A DNA stretch of 45,332 nucleotides from Apostichopus parvimensis. Taxonomy: Eukaryota > Echinodermata > Holothuroidea > Aspidochirotida > Stichopodidae. Positions within the stretch are counted from its first letter, which is position 1. Every line of letters starts with the position of its first letter. Of the stretch, positions 11,238 through 23,565 are shown one piece after another. The stretch lies in the NCBI GenBank assembly GCA_000934455.1, contig KN886115.1, positions 2,886 to 48,217 of the forward strand, in the 5' to 3' direction. The notes under the pieces are model-generated. The model was not told the origin of the DNA, searched no databases, and saw only the letters and a program-made list of their open reading frames with translations. Position numbers and translations under genes: made by a program.

Positions 11238-12595
11238 ATGTGTCCTCCGCAAGCAATTTCAAAATATGTCTTGATTACAATCATATGGATTTTGATTATT
11301 ATCTCCTTCGGAAAAGCCCAAGTTATATTCGAATTAATGGATGGCTTGTATAACGAAGTGGTTTACTTTGGTGAGACGGATATTACGTTAAGGTGTTCTT
11401 ATAATGGTAATTTAACTATTGAAACAGTGACGATTATGGATCAAAGTGGAAATAACGTAATTGAAGAAAATCAAACGATTTGTGCCGAGTACAGAATCAA
11501 TACTGTGACGATTAGCGATGGTGGTTTGTACAAATGTAACGTAAGATATACTGTACGTGTATGGATGGAACAGAGGTAACGGAGGTAGCGACGCTCGATC
11601 TAATTGTTAAATTTTATGCTAGTCCTCAATGTTTTCGTAATGGTACTGTGGGGAAGCCCTACAAACCTGGTGATTGGATATTGTTGTCATGTTACTGTAG
11701 AGAGATGGATACGTGTTTATGGTCATCCAACGTAATAGGCAGTGGACAAGCAGATCTTTTGACACCACTCGATGAAATGATGAACCATACAGGAAAGGCG
11801 ATTAGAAGAGTTATAATACATTACACATCATCTACTGATCCTAATACGAGGTATGATTGTTCCAGTGGATCGGCATCGACACTTCGATGTGAGATCGGAC
11901 CAGAGAGTGAATCATCTAATGATATCATTATTAACTCAATGGAAACAGTGACGTCTCCAGATGTTTGTTCATCTTCAACTACAGAAGGTACATCAGGCGA
12001 TGGAATCAGCTTAGAGAAGACGACTTCTGAGAATACTGATAATCCTTTTGTTATTGTAATAGTAATTGGTGTCAGTGCAGCTGGTCTCTTAGCAGTCGTG
12101 GTTGTTTTTCTTATTGTTTTCATTTTTTGCGGAGGAAGAAAAAAGAAAAAAGTGAAAGATGATAAAAGGGCGAATGATAATCACAAAGCTGACTACATTA
12201 ATGGGACTCATTTAAATGAAGCTTACCAACAAACAAGTCCTGAAAGTACTGCTCATGATGTTAGCCACACGTACGATTCCCCGCCTATGAAGCGAAGTGA
12301 TGTCATATCTCTACCCGACGATAATTACGCAGAGGTAGATAGTCCTAAGCTATCGGAAATGAGCCCGATTGGCATTCAAGGTAAAAGTTATGATGCTCGG
12401 GCTGTTGGCAGTGATTTTCAAGGCAGACCGATTCCTTTAGAGAACCGAGAAGCCGTTGTTGATAATAAAGCTGACGAGGAGGAGAATCTCAGTATGCTCT
12501 ATGCAAAAATAGACAAGACAAAACGGAAAAGCAACGTCCCTGGCAATAGACCAGTATCTACAACAGGGTATGCTATGGTAGATAAAAACAACTAG
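11238..12595 (+). pseudogene. Ig receptor copy D, 5-bp frameshift
   Basis: Type II 5' module joined to tail class b. The frame from ATG 11238 is open through the first Ig domain to just past YKCNVRYT and is then shifted by a 5-bp insertion (TGTAC, about 11552-11556) next to ATAC; copies C and H lack it. The rest, from 11561 to TAG 12593-12595, is fully open in the shifted frame: cysteine-rich second domain, short stalk, membrane helix and tail with DYING, NYAEV, LYAKI and TGYAMV. Without the insertion the frame would be 450 residues. No other lesion is visible, so inactivation is very recent, or this is a segregating allele or a sequencing artefact. As it stands the product would end after 113 residues, within the first domain. 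Confidence 0.9.
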
Positions 12596-12821
12596 CAACA
12601 TGTGACACATCAATTATCGATAGCATTTCGAGTTGTGATGATTTGTGTGTTAGTATAGGCCCAACTTGATGAACAGTACTCGTATATTCAGCATGTAATT
12701 CGTGCGCGATGTTTGTTGAGTGTATACACTTGAATTTCTTCCCTTTGTCTGTCCATTGCATGGTTATAGTTTAGTTACCAATAGCGGCCAATAATACTAT
12801 GTCAGTTGGTAGGTACTTTTA

Positions 12822-12827
12822 AATAAA
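12822..12827 (+). terminator. Candidate poly(A) signal of copy D
   Basis: AATAAA 227 bp after the D stop, conserved at the matching place after E (27864-27869), in an otherwise AT-rich 3' flank. Confidence 0.45.
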
Positions 12828-14061
12828 AAATATCCAGTCACGCTGTCCAAACTCATTGCATATGGGTATAGTTTTACGTGTCATAGTGTACGTCATAGAT
12901 GAGGCCATCAAACAATTTAACTCTTCGAAGATCTCTATGAAGCCTTTCATATCTTTCGAAATATTAAACGCTATCCTCATCAGGATAACTGGCCATTCAC
13001 CGTACCTTCAAGTTTGCGTATCATGATAACCTCGTAGAGGCATCATCAAGTAGTAGGTAATGATTTGGAAACAATTAACGATGCGAAACTGATCTTTTCC
13101 TTTATTTCCCTTATTTTACGGGTTGGGCTGGAAAGAGAAGTTAAGCTCAACGTAAGGGTAGTTGCAACTGATATTAATGAAGAATGCGCTATGTCAACGA
13201 GGACCTGTTCCTCTTTTGGTTTTGCAAGCAGCTCGGAAAGAACTGAATAGTTCTTAACATTTTAACAACACATTTGTTACCATCATGTTGGCTACTGTAG
13301 TATTTCAAAGTATATTATTTGACCCGGTTATTGCTGAGTCTACATTTCTCCGAAATTCCAAAGCAACGGCTGAATGAGTATGGTGTGTTGCCTTTTGTGT
13401 CACAGACCAAATGAACAAATGGTAGTGCGAGTCAGTACTTGCATACATACAGCTAGACTAACGTTTAACGACGGTAATAGGGAATATATATATATATTGA
13501 CACAATAACTAGCTGCTCTGGGTGTGTTAGGATTGCTACAGGGTGTCACAAGGACAACGCGAGTCAGTATTATTAGAATTGCCTCCGATTGTTAGATTAT
13601 TGCCCGACATGACAATCGCTAAAGCGGATTTGAAAATGGTTTCTTTTTGATTCCGACTCTTGAAATTACTCATAGATATTGAGCAATAAGTTGTTAAATG
13701 AGAGTGGCAATAAAAGTATGTTCCCAAATTCGAATATTGGTGACGACTATTCGACATTCTAGCATTAGAACATTTCAAACATTATGTAGACAATCAGTTA
13801 CTTCAAATTAAGAAATGAAACATATAAATAGAGTTGAAACAAGTTTTACTTAAGCCTCGGTGTATTTATCTGAAAAATAAACCCTCCAGACCGACGACTA
13901 TTTAAACATATTCTTCTGTAATAAATATTTCTTCACGAACTTCTTTAGTCTAGTCGAAACACTTTCCTTCAAATTCATCAGCTTCTATATTTCATATCAA
14001 ACGAGCAACACTTTAAAAAAGAAATCAAAAAAGTATATCTTTGAGGTATACAAATGAACAA

Positions 14062-16572
14062 AATCAAATCCTACATAGAAATGTTTACATAATATGTGCA
14101 CCAATGTCAATCATTTCAGTATATTCAATTATAGACTAAGTCTGTTAGGGTTTGAAGTGCAGTCGCATTAAATTGTCCTCTGTGCGTTATTATAAGTCTC
14201 ATTTCACAGTAAGTGATAATATATTTGTACTTCAGAGTTGTTTTATCTCCGGTTATGGCTTTTCATGAGTAATCGTTAACAACGACCAAACAAAAGTAGT
14301 TTGCTATATATACTTATTTTCAGCGGACAAAATAAGGTAATAACTTTCAATCTACAAGGGACCAAATGTTAAAGAAGAGTTAGAATAATCCGGTTCCAGG
14401 TTTTGTTATTTATACGTCTTGTTTTATTAGTGCGTGGATGTTCATCGACAATGTGATTGATGATTCTGAAATGAATACAACAGTTTGTATATGTCTACAG
14501 AGTGTTTCTTCTGAAATGTTTATATGATGAAAGTGTGTTATAGTGGTGATAATTGACTGCATGAAATTCATTAGAATATAAAATGTTTGCTGAGCCTTCT
14601 GTCGCAAAATATCGATTTTATTTTATTTTTGAATATGGTGGTGGAGTTTATCGCTATAGCCCTCACATTGATAACCTACCATACTACTTTAAAAAATAAA
14701 AAAAATTACTGCATGATCGTAAATGTTTATACAAACCAACAAGTATCTAGTTTTCTTGGTTTTGCTATATCGATCAACAAAAACTATACAATCTGTGAAG
14801 TTGCTATTTTTGATGAAAGGTATTTCATATTAAGCATTATTAATAATTCTAAAACGGAATATAAAATAAGCTTAATGAATTGTTCCACCGGTTTTTCAGA
14901 TACAGATCAACAATATAAATGATTACCAATAGTATCTTTGAATTGTCAAAAACAGTTGTTTCAATCGATTCGATGCTTAGGGGACTATAATTGTAAGAGA
15001 AATATAAGAAGAGAAATCTATAAATATTGATTTATTAAAAACAAAACCTTTATTTATACCGAACCCGTAAATACGTTTCTCTCGTTTATGTCTCTTTATG
15101 TTATTGACCATTCTTACATATAAGCGCAAGTTATATCAAAGACGAATGGCTTAATTCTTATCCGCTTAAACCTTTGGAAATAATGCAACATTTTGTATCT
15201 TTCGTGTTTGCTTTGTAAAGTATTAAATTCTAGTATACTTCTATAAATAAATGTATAAAGGGATGATCTGCCTGCATGTCACTGTAAAAATGTTTTTTTC
15301 TGGGATAAATAAAGCTTTCAAGATAAAAAGTACTGTCTTAAAACCATACTGATTACAAAGGTCTCCACTACTGGCCCCGAATTTTAGCACCCCCTCCCCT
15401 CCCCTCCCCAGAAAATGATTACTGTAAATTTTCAAAAGTAGAAGCTATGATCCTTGAAATTATTAACAGGAATTATAATAGACAATATAAAGTCTTAGCG
15501 TGGATAGTTACTGTTCAGTGTGCTTTTTGTTACAATTTTACCATTGGGGACCATTATTTTGCCCCCTTTAGCATTGGTGACATTTTTTGACAATTAAATA
15601 CTAAATTCGGGGCAACTCTTGGTTGTTGTAAATTGAGCTAATTGAAAACCGGAGAAATACGAATGTTCTCGCTTGTATGTCACATAAGAAGTCCAGGCTA
15701 TAAGGTATTACAGGTCACATAAAGAAAAAAACTTGAACAATGATTCTCTTGTCCAAATGTGACATCTCACGCAATCAGCAAGTACCCTCACTATCTTCCT
15801 TGCAACATGCCTTCTGTATAATTTCTGGCTTTCTGCATCATATTCCAATGGCTTTATCAGTTAAAACTGGTAATGGTGAGGTACCCGTTAAACAGTCAAA
15901 ACTAATGTGTGTTATCATTTCTTAACATGAATTACATTTATGACCAGTTGATACTGAGGAGGACTAACAAACGGTAAACACACAAACCAATGCATAACGA
16001 TTGTCTGGACTAACAGAACTACACTAAAGGTTTCGCCAATAATTTCGTCCACATTTGAACAGAAAGTGGATGACATTTTTCTTAAAAAGGCTTCAAATCT
16101 GCCATTTGAACCATAACAAGGTATACTTACTAGTCATACACAGGGACAGCTGATTAGACTCCTAACCAGTCATTAGTTGCAACAGCCTTAGAGTTATGAG
16201 TTCGCCTGGTAGTAATTTTTGATAGGTCTACCACGTGTTACGGTGTTATAACACACTTCAGTTACACTGATTAACGTTTGTCTCTTACAGTACAAACTGA
16301 GCAAGCCATGTACATTGGGTGTTTTCTATCAACTTGCTGACTACTAAGTGAAAGAGAAGGAGATAAAAAATATATCTGATATTCAGATCATGAACGTTGC
16401 CATGAAATTCTCTCTCCTTCGGCTGTCTGGTCGACACGTGATGTCACCATGACTTTATATCACGACGTACCATAAGACGCGAATTACAGTTGGCACTTTA
16501 CATTGTACTCAAGGGTTTCTTTCCTCTCTACATCATCGTAGCCTATATATGCTTATGAAATATTTCATATAT
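14062..16572. repeat. Segment gamma1
   Basis: About 2.5 kb of unidentified non-coding sequence present three times: here, at 18908-21393 (gamma3) and at 29110-31572 (gamma2). It begins near CAAATCCTACATAG and ends near an AT-rich stretch. No terminal repeats, transposase or reverse transcriptase are recognisable, so its origin is unknown. Confidence 0.8.
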
Positions 16573-17375
16573 ATATAAAGTTCAGTAATAGCAGTATGGT
16601 TCTCAATATAATTGGTGCAGAGCTAAAATGATATATGTATAAACACGCTATTCCATTGCGTTGTAACAAACATTGAGTTCTTTTCACTGCGGCGATCATC
16701 AGGCAACTGAATCTTGCAATGACGCTTATTTCCTTTTTGGGAATATCGAAGGATTGTGAGGTGAAACATGGATATGCTAATTAAGGTCAATGAAGACAAT
16801 GTGTACATTAGTAGCACAACAGTACTTTGTTAGGCTTTAGTCGGGATACTCTCTAATAAATACAAACTAAATAAACTACACACTAATAACTACGTTTTGT
16901 TTTGCTTTTTCTTTAATTCCTCTGTACAATGTGTTTTCTACCTGAGTTGATTTTTTTACAGTTTTTATGGAGTGAAACTGTTCGACAAACCTCTGGTTTT
17001 TTTTTAGTTATACTTCCCTCTCCTTCATTGCCATCTTCATATTATTTTGTTATTTCTGCACTTGTACTTTTTAGTTGTAGGAGAACATAAACGAAACGAG
17101 ACGAAAGAACACGGTGACTTTAGTAGCATGTATTTAAAGTTGTTTAGCAACGAATTCTTTATCACTAACACTTTCAATGACACTGCAGATTTGTCCGACT
17201 CTCTGTTTGTTGAGTCACTGACCATGCGTGACATAATGTGAGAATGCTATGTAATAAACATGCATGTTTTTTATAAGAGCCAGACGTTTTAAGCACTCAT
17301 TCCGAGCGCATTTGGTTTTACTGAATACGAGATTCAGACGAAGTAGATTAAATAGTTTCTTTACACTACACCACA

Positions 17376-17928
17376 ACACAGGTCTAGCTACAGCGCCTCG
17401 CTAGTAGCTGTACACTATAATTGCTGCGTTGTGTTCCCTATATTATAGCGTAAACAATATTTGTAGTGACGCGCCCAAACCAACATGTTTTTTAAATAGC
17501 CCCACCGCATGGGAAATTATCAACTATTTTTTTTCTACGCGCCAAAACCGACAATATTCGTTAGTCCTTATGTGGATACTCGCCTATCGCCACATCAGGA
17601 CTAACGAACTGCGCTATTCCTTATTTAAATACTCGAATCGCCACATAAGGACTAACGAACTGCGTTAGTCCTTACGTGGAGATATGCGAATCCCCACGTA
17701 AGGACTTACGAAATATTGTCGGTATTGGCGTTCCTTTATGTGGCAGTGTTAGGATCGCATGATTAATATAATGTTCTTCGTCATTATGTGGAGGTGCTAT
17801 TAGTGCCACATATGGACTTAAATTGTTCTTGGTCATTATGCGGCAGTAACTTTGAATTCATATAATGACTTAGGTTTACGTATTTGTTTGTGTGCATTTT
17901 TGTCGGTTTTGGCGTTCCATACACCACA
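17376..17928. mobile_element. 553-bp insertion with 8-bp flanking repeat
   Basis: Compared with the related flanks near 2760-2800 and 24740-24770, this copy and its paralogue at 32420-32917 carry extra sequence. ACACCACA occurs at both edges (17368-17375 and 17921-17928), consistent with an 8-bp target-site duplication. Clear terminal inverted repeats are not visible at those edges, but the interior holds a large inverted repeat with arms about 17539-17575 and 17694-17730. The 8-bp duplication would suit several DNA transposon superfamilies; the assignment is open. Confidence 0.5.
17539..17730. repeat. Nested inverted repeat (cruciform-prone)
   Basis: The outer arms share CCGACAATATTCGT-like sequence and its complement near ATATTGTCGG. 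Inside are repeated units containing AAGGACTAACGAACTGCG. The best inner hairpin has 17-base arms at 17641-17657 and 17663-17679 with one mismatch and a 5-base loop. The paralogue at about 32582-32722 has fewer inner units, so the number changes between duplicates. Confidence 0.85.
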
Positions 17929-18837
17929 GATATAGTAATGTAATGCACTTTAATAAGTAAGCCATTAAATCCAGAGTGTATTTTCACTGACTATTGTTTT
18001 CGGTTGTACGTTACGTCTGTGCATGGAGGCATCCATCACCCTACGTCTAGTTTTGTAAAGATGTGTCTACCTTCCTTTACCACTTTATCTCACAGAAAAC
18101 CAATTGTACTTTACGTATTACATCGACACACATTTTCAATAAAAATACTACAGAAAAAGCAATGACGAGTAAGACTGATCTACTCCTATGTATTCTTTAA
18201 AATCATTTATCTGTATCTTATTTTTGAATGCGAGGATTATAAAGCATCTAAACGTTGTCTCACTTGACTGTAAGCAATTATTCTGAAATTTATGCAGTTC
18301 GCTTTATATACAGAAGTCTTTATAGCTCTTGTTCTGGTTACAGTCTGTTGAGAGCATATTTTTGTTCAATTTGATCATTCTGATATTTAACCTATTTGCC
18401 AACGTACAACCAGAGAAAAAAAGGCGTATTCGGCTCGCCAACGGAGTGAATAGTCTTCGTATTCATTGCTAAGCTCGTTACAACACCAATTTTGCGAAGA
18501 TCAATAACATCAAGGTGAGTATCGGAAAGGGGGAGGGGCTGGGATGGGATGCATAATGAGTTAAATTTGGCTCAAATGTCAAGTCTGAGCTGGATTGCTG
18601 TACACATTGCGTCAACATAACAGGAGGCCTATATTAATCCTTTATGTAAATTTAGGCAACGCGGTTGAAGACGGCGCGGGAAATTTTGCAACACATTACT
18701 TTTCACATAAAAAATACATCATTATACAGTGCATAAGCCACCCCCCCCCCTCCCCCAAGGAATTTCATCGGTGCATGCCGAATAACAATATTCTATCAAT
18801 GATATCTTTCATGGCCTAACTGGAAAGCTGGGGTTCG

Positions 18838-18845
18838 TATAAAAG
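18838..18845 (+). promoter_or_regulatory. Orphan type I TATA box with no gene
   Basis: TATAAAAG in the same conserved context as the promoters of B, E and F. About 60 bp downstream the sequence switches to segment gamma3 instead of leading to a receptor gene. The promoter is left over from a rearrangement that removed or displaced its gene. Confidence 0.6.
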
Positions 18846-18907
18846 AGTACGTTTTACACTTCACTTGACATCATACACCATATTACGAAATAGTATATAA
18901 AAACATT

Positions 18908-21393
18908 GTCAAATCCTACATAGAAATGTTTACATAATATGTGCACCAATGTCATTCATTTTCAGTATATATCTTAGGGTAGGAAGTGCAGTCGCATTAA
19001 ATTTTCCTCTGCGCGTTATTATAAGTCTCATTTCAAAGTAAGTGATAATATACATGTACTTAAGATTTTACTTATCTCCGGTTATGGCTTTCCATGAGTA
19101 ATCGTAAACAACGACCAAACAAAAGTAGTTTGCTATATAGACTTATATTCAGCGGACAAAATAAGGTAATAACTTTCAATCTACAAGGGACCAAATGTTA
19201 AAGAAGAGTTAGAATAATCCGGTTCCAGGTTTTGTTATTTATACGTCTTGTTATATTAATGCGTGGATGTTCATCGGCAATATGATTAATGATTCTGAAA
19301 TGAATACAACAGTTTGTACATGTCTACAGAGTGTTTCTTCTGAAATGTTTATATGATGAAAGTGTGTTATAGTGGTGATAATTGACTGCATGAAATTCAT
19401 TAGAATATAATATGTTTGCTGAGCCTTCTGTCGCAAAATATCGATTTTATTTTATTTTTGAATATGGTGGTGGAGTTTATCGCCATAGCCCTCACATTGA
19501 TAACCTACCATACTACTTTAAAAAAATAATAATTACTGCATGATCATAAATGTTTATACAACCCAACAAGTATCTAGTTTTCTTGGTTTTGCTATATCGA
19601 TCAACAAAAACTATACAATCTGTGAAGTTGCTATTTTGATGAAAGGTGTTTCATATTAAGCATTATTAATAATTTTAAAACGGAATAAAAAATAAGCTTC
19701 ATGAATTGTTCCACCGGTTTTTCAGATACAGATCAACAATATAAATGATTACCAATAGTATCTTTGAATTGTCAAAAACAGTTGTTTCAATCGATTCGAT
19801 GCTTAGGGGACTATAATTGTAAGAGAAATATAAGAAGAGAAATCTATAAATATTGATTTATTAAAAACAAAACCTTTATTTATACCGAACCCGTAAATAC
19901 GTTTATCTCGTTTATGTCTCTTTATATTATTGACCATTCTTACATATAAGCGCAAGTTATATCAAAGACGAATGGCTTAATTCTTATCTTTAACCTTTGG
20001 AAATAATGCAACATTTTGAATCTTTCGTGTTTGCTTTGTAAAGTATTAATCTAGTATACTTCTAAAAATAAATGTATAAAGGGATGATCTGCCTGCATGT
20101 CACTGTAAAAATGTTTATTTCTGGGATAAATAAAGCTTTCTAGATAAAAAAAAAAGTACTGTCTTAAAACCATACTGATTACAAAGGTCTCCACTCCTGG
20201 CCCCGAATTTTAGCACCCCCCCCCCCCCAGATGATTACTGTAAATTTTCAAAAGTAGAAGCTATGATCCTTGAAATTATTAGCAGGAATTATAATAGACA
20301 ATATAAAGTCTTAGCGTGGATAGTTATTGTTCAGTGTGCTTTATGTTACCTTAACATTATTTTACCCCCTTAAGCATTCGTGACATTTTTGGACAATTAA
20401 AACTACATTCGCGGCAACTCTTGGTTGTTGTAAATTGAGCTAATTGAAAATCGGAGAAATACGAATGTTCTCGCTTGTATGTCACATAAGAAGTCCAAGC
20501 TATAGGGAATTACAGGTCACTTAAAAAATTTAACATGATTCTCTTGTCCAAATGTGACATCTCACGCAATCATTAAGTACCCACATTATCTTCCTTGCAA
20601 CCTGCCTTCTGTATAATTTCTGGCTTTCTGCATCATATTCCAATGGCTTTATCAGTTAAAACTGGTAATGGTGAGTACCCGTTAAACAGTAAAAACCGAT
20701 GTGTGTTATCATTTCTTAACATGAATTACATTTATGACCAGTTGCTACTGAGAAGGACTAACAAACGGTAAACACACAATCCTATGCATAACGATTGTCT
20801 GGACTAACAGAACTACACTAAAGGTTTCGCCAATAATTTCGTCCACATTTGAACAGAAAGTGGATGACATTTTTCTTAAAAACGCTTCAAATCTGCCATT
20901 TGAACCATCGTTACAAGGTATACTTACTAGTCAAACACAGGGACAACTGTTTAGACTCCTAACCAGTCATTAGTTGCAACAGCCTTTGAGTAATGAGTTC
21001 ACCTGGTAGTAATTTTTCCGCAGTAGCATCTGGTGACAGGCCTAACATGTCTTACGGTGTTATAACACACTTCAGTTATACTGATTAACGGTTGTCTTTT
21101 ATTCACAGTACAAACTGATCAATCCATGTACATTGGGTGTTTTCTATCAACTTGCCGAATAATTACAACTATTAAGTGAAAGAGAAGGAGATAAAAATAT
21201 TTGTGATATTTAGATCATTCTCTCTCCACCTCTCTCTCTCCTTCGGCTGTCTGGTCGACACGTCACCATAACGTTATATCACGACGTACCATATGACGCG
21301 AATTACATTTGGCACTTTACATTGAACTCAAAGGTTTGTTTCCTGTCTACATCATCGCAGCCTAGATTCTAATGAAATATTTCATAATAAGCC
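18908..21393. repeat. Segment gamma3 (third copy)
   Basis: Third copy of segment gamma, more diverged than gamma1 and gamma2 are from each other. It joins the orphan promoter on its left through a breakpoint at about 18898-18908 and ends before a microsatellite on its right. The frames that stay open in gamma1 are shifted here. No gene is visible. Confidence 0.8.
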
Positions 21394-21420
21394 GTTTGGG
21401 TTATTATATTGATATTGATA

Positions 21421-21510
21421 TAGATTAGATAGATAGATAGATAGATTAGATAGATGGATTAGATAGATGGATGGATGGATGGATCGATATAAATATATAT
21501 ATATATATAT
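21421..21510. repeat. GATA/GGAT/AT microsatellite
   Basis: Tandem ATAG and GGAT tetranucleotides followed by an AT dinucleotide run. It lies exactly between segment gamma3 and duplication block alpha2, so it marks a junction in the array. Confidence 0.95.
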
Positions 21511-23080
21511 GAATACAAATATTGTTTATCCTCAGCTTTTCTATAGAATCTTGTGCTTTGCAGTAAAGCATTTTTGAATTCAATACACATGATTCTCCTT
21601 CTGAGACTCATTATATACCTAGCATTTTAATATGTAGAGGATATGCCACTAACTTGATGACACGGCAAAATGTGAAAAAAAGAAAGAAAAAGAATCACTT
21701 ATACTACATACCAGTCAATCTCAGGACAATATCAGGTAATGTAAACATAATACCCGACATCACTGTAGTCTTTCAAATCAACGTACTTCAAGACAAATGC
21801 AACATTATGGCCTCCTTTCATGTTTCCACCATTGACTCAAAATATACGTTAATATAATATGAACAGATGTTATAGCAGTACAATAACCAAATAATAAAAC
21901 TGTAGTTTAACGAATAATTCCAAGAAATCTATCTGAAAAAGTCAGATTGAGACATTAGCAATACAGTTTTATAGACCAAAGCAATTAATCGTTGGTAAGA
22001 GGGGCATTAAACCACCTACTTATAAAGTAGAATGCTAGTTCAATCTTTCTTAAATAATTTTCGATTTTCGTAGCAATTAATCAAGAGCAAAGACACCGAT
22101 TTGAATCCAAAATACTGTTTTCTACCAAAATCGTGTGACTAACATGGTAACACATGTTACAGCCATTTTACTCAAGGAAAAGGGCAAATAAAGTGCGACT
22201 GGTAGGCTATGGTTTCTTCATTCTGAAAAGACAAAAGGGTGAAAGTTAACTTTCGTTTTTTCTTGTGGATGGTGAGACGTCGATGAAGATTTTTTACCTA
22301 ATTCAGAGTTCCATATGCTTTGTAAATATATGAATCGTTGTACATCGCTACGGGTTGTAGCTTGCGTGAGAATTCTTTTCTCAAGGAGCCGGCCAATTCT
22401 AAGCATAGATTTATAGATACCGTGGTAACGAAAAATCTTTCACAAAGCAAGGCAAGTTCAGTAAATAAATGTTCGAAAATAGTCTTAACAAAATGAGCAA
22501 GATGTTTCAATCTAAAGGGATTGCAAAATCGATTTTACGTGAGATGATTTTCATTGTTGTTTTCATTTTTTCGATTCGAAAAAGCACAAATTGTATTCGA
22601 ACTAGCCGATGACGAATATAACGAAGTGGTCTTTGTTGTTGACACTTTTACAATTAGATGTTATTATAGTAGTTTTAACTATTGGAACAGTTGAGGATCG
22701 AACTGGAAATACGCTTATTGAAAATCATTGAACAATACATGCTGAGTACAGAATCAATAATATGGAATTTAGTGATGGTGGTGTGTACACATGTAAGTTA
22801 AGATCATGTATGGATGGAAGAGAGGTAATGGAGTAAAGTCCCCAATGTATTCGTAATGACACAGTGGGATAGCCCTACAACGCTGGTGAATGGTTATTAC
22901 TGTCGTGCTTCTGTAAAGAGGGTGATATGTGCTTCTGGTTATATACTGTAATTGGAAGTGGAGTAGGTAATAAATTGACACCCCTGGATGAAATTGTGAT
23001 CCATAAAGGAAAGCCGATTACCAGAGTTGTAGTCCACTGCACATCATCTACTGATCCTAATACCAGATATGATTGTTTAA

Positions 23081-23565
23081 AGCAGCATTTTGCGTTTGGT
23101 CGCCGATTTCTACTTTTTTGACATGTCCATCGAGTGTTTTACATATATCATATATATATCCCCCAAACCCACTAGTTTGAATTCAACCAATCAGAGATGC
23201 AGGTTTAGTATGAGACGTTGCTAAAAATAGATTCAAGACTTTGCGTTGGTAAAACCAGGGAGTTGTTATGGAACTCCCTTGTACAACTGCCATATAAACT
23301 GTACACAAATAAGGCATGGTGTTGTATTACGTATTGGTCAATGACGTTCGTAGTGTTTAAATATTCATATTATGGACGAGGTTTATTGGGATCCCAACGG
23401 AAAATATCTTGGAGAAAAACAAAGTTGAAAGTTTCAAATTTTTCGACATTTATGCCACCAATTGAATTAAGATTTAAATAGATAAGCTAATTATGTATGT
23501 CGTTATGGCATAGTGGAGTCAGTGAGGTTGAACAAAAATCATAGAAAAGGAAGCAAAATGCTGCT
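23081..23565. mobile_element. 485-bp MITE with TTAA target duplication
   Basis: This insertion interrupts the second Ig domain of pseudogene A'. The uninterrupted sequence is seen in A at about 1578-1590. The ends are perfect 13-bp inverted repeats (AGCAGCATTTTGC and its complement), flanked by TTAA at 23077-23080 and 23566-23569. TTAA duplication is the hallmark of the piggyBac superfamily. No transposase frame is present, so the element is non-autonomous. The 87-residue open frame within it has no recognisable similarity. Confidence 0.85.
23256..23280. mobile_element. Micro-hairpin inside the MITE
   Basis: A 25-bp near-palindrome starting CAGGGAGTTGTTATGG and ending ACTCCCTT. It is the reverse complement, apart from one indel and one end mismatch, of the hairpin inserted at 32183-32208, so two members of one family sit in unrelated contexts. 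Confidence 0.7.

Larger units (their letters stand above)
12596..18900. repeat. Segmental duplication block beta1
   Basis: Non-coding block downstream of D, duplicated as beta2 (27670-33895) downstream of E. It consists of the gene 3' flank, an unassigned part at about 12900-14060, segment gamma1 (14062-16572) and, from about 16969, the A-type 3' flank leading into a type I promoter. Identity is uneven: around 13100-13250 the two copies differ every 10-20 bases, while 15240-16860 is nearly identical to 30239-31860. Small open frames preserved between copies (14587-14922 and others) have no recognisable domain and are broken in the third copy, so they are not called as genes. Confidence 0.9.

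Noticed and set aside
14587-14922. 111-residue open frame kept in two duplicated blocks
   Set aside because: The similar frame at 29632-29919 is only the duplicate, the third copy (near 19440-19760) is frameshifted, and no domain is recognisable. Identity of the DNA alone explains it.
16623-16817. 64-residue minus-strand frame conserved at 31626-31820
   Set aside because: It lies in the near-identical part of the duplication; there is no evidence of coding constraint and no domain.
17530-17740. CRISPR-like repeats
   Set aside because: The units are inverted and unevenly spaced, with no unique spacers, and the DNA is animal in character.
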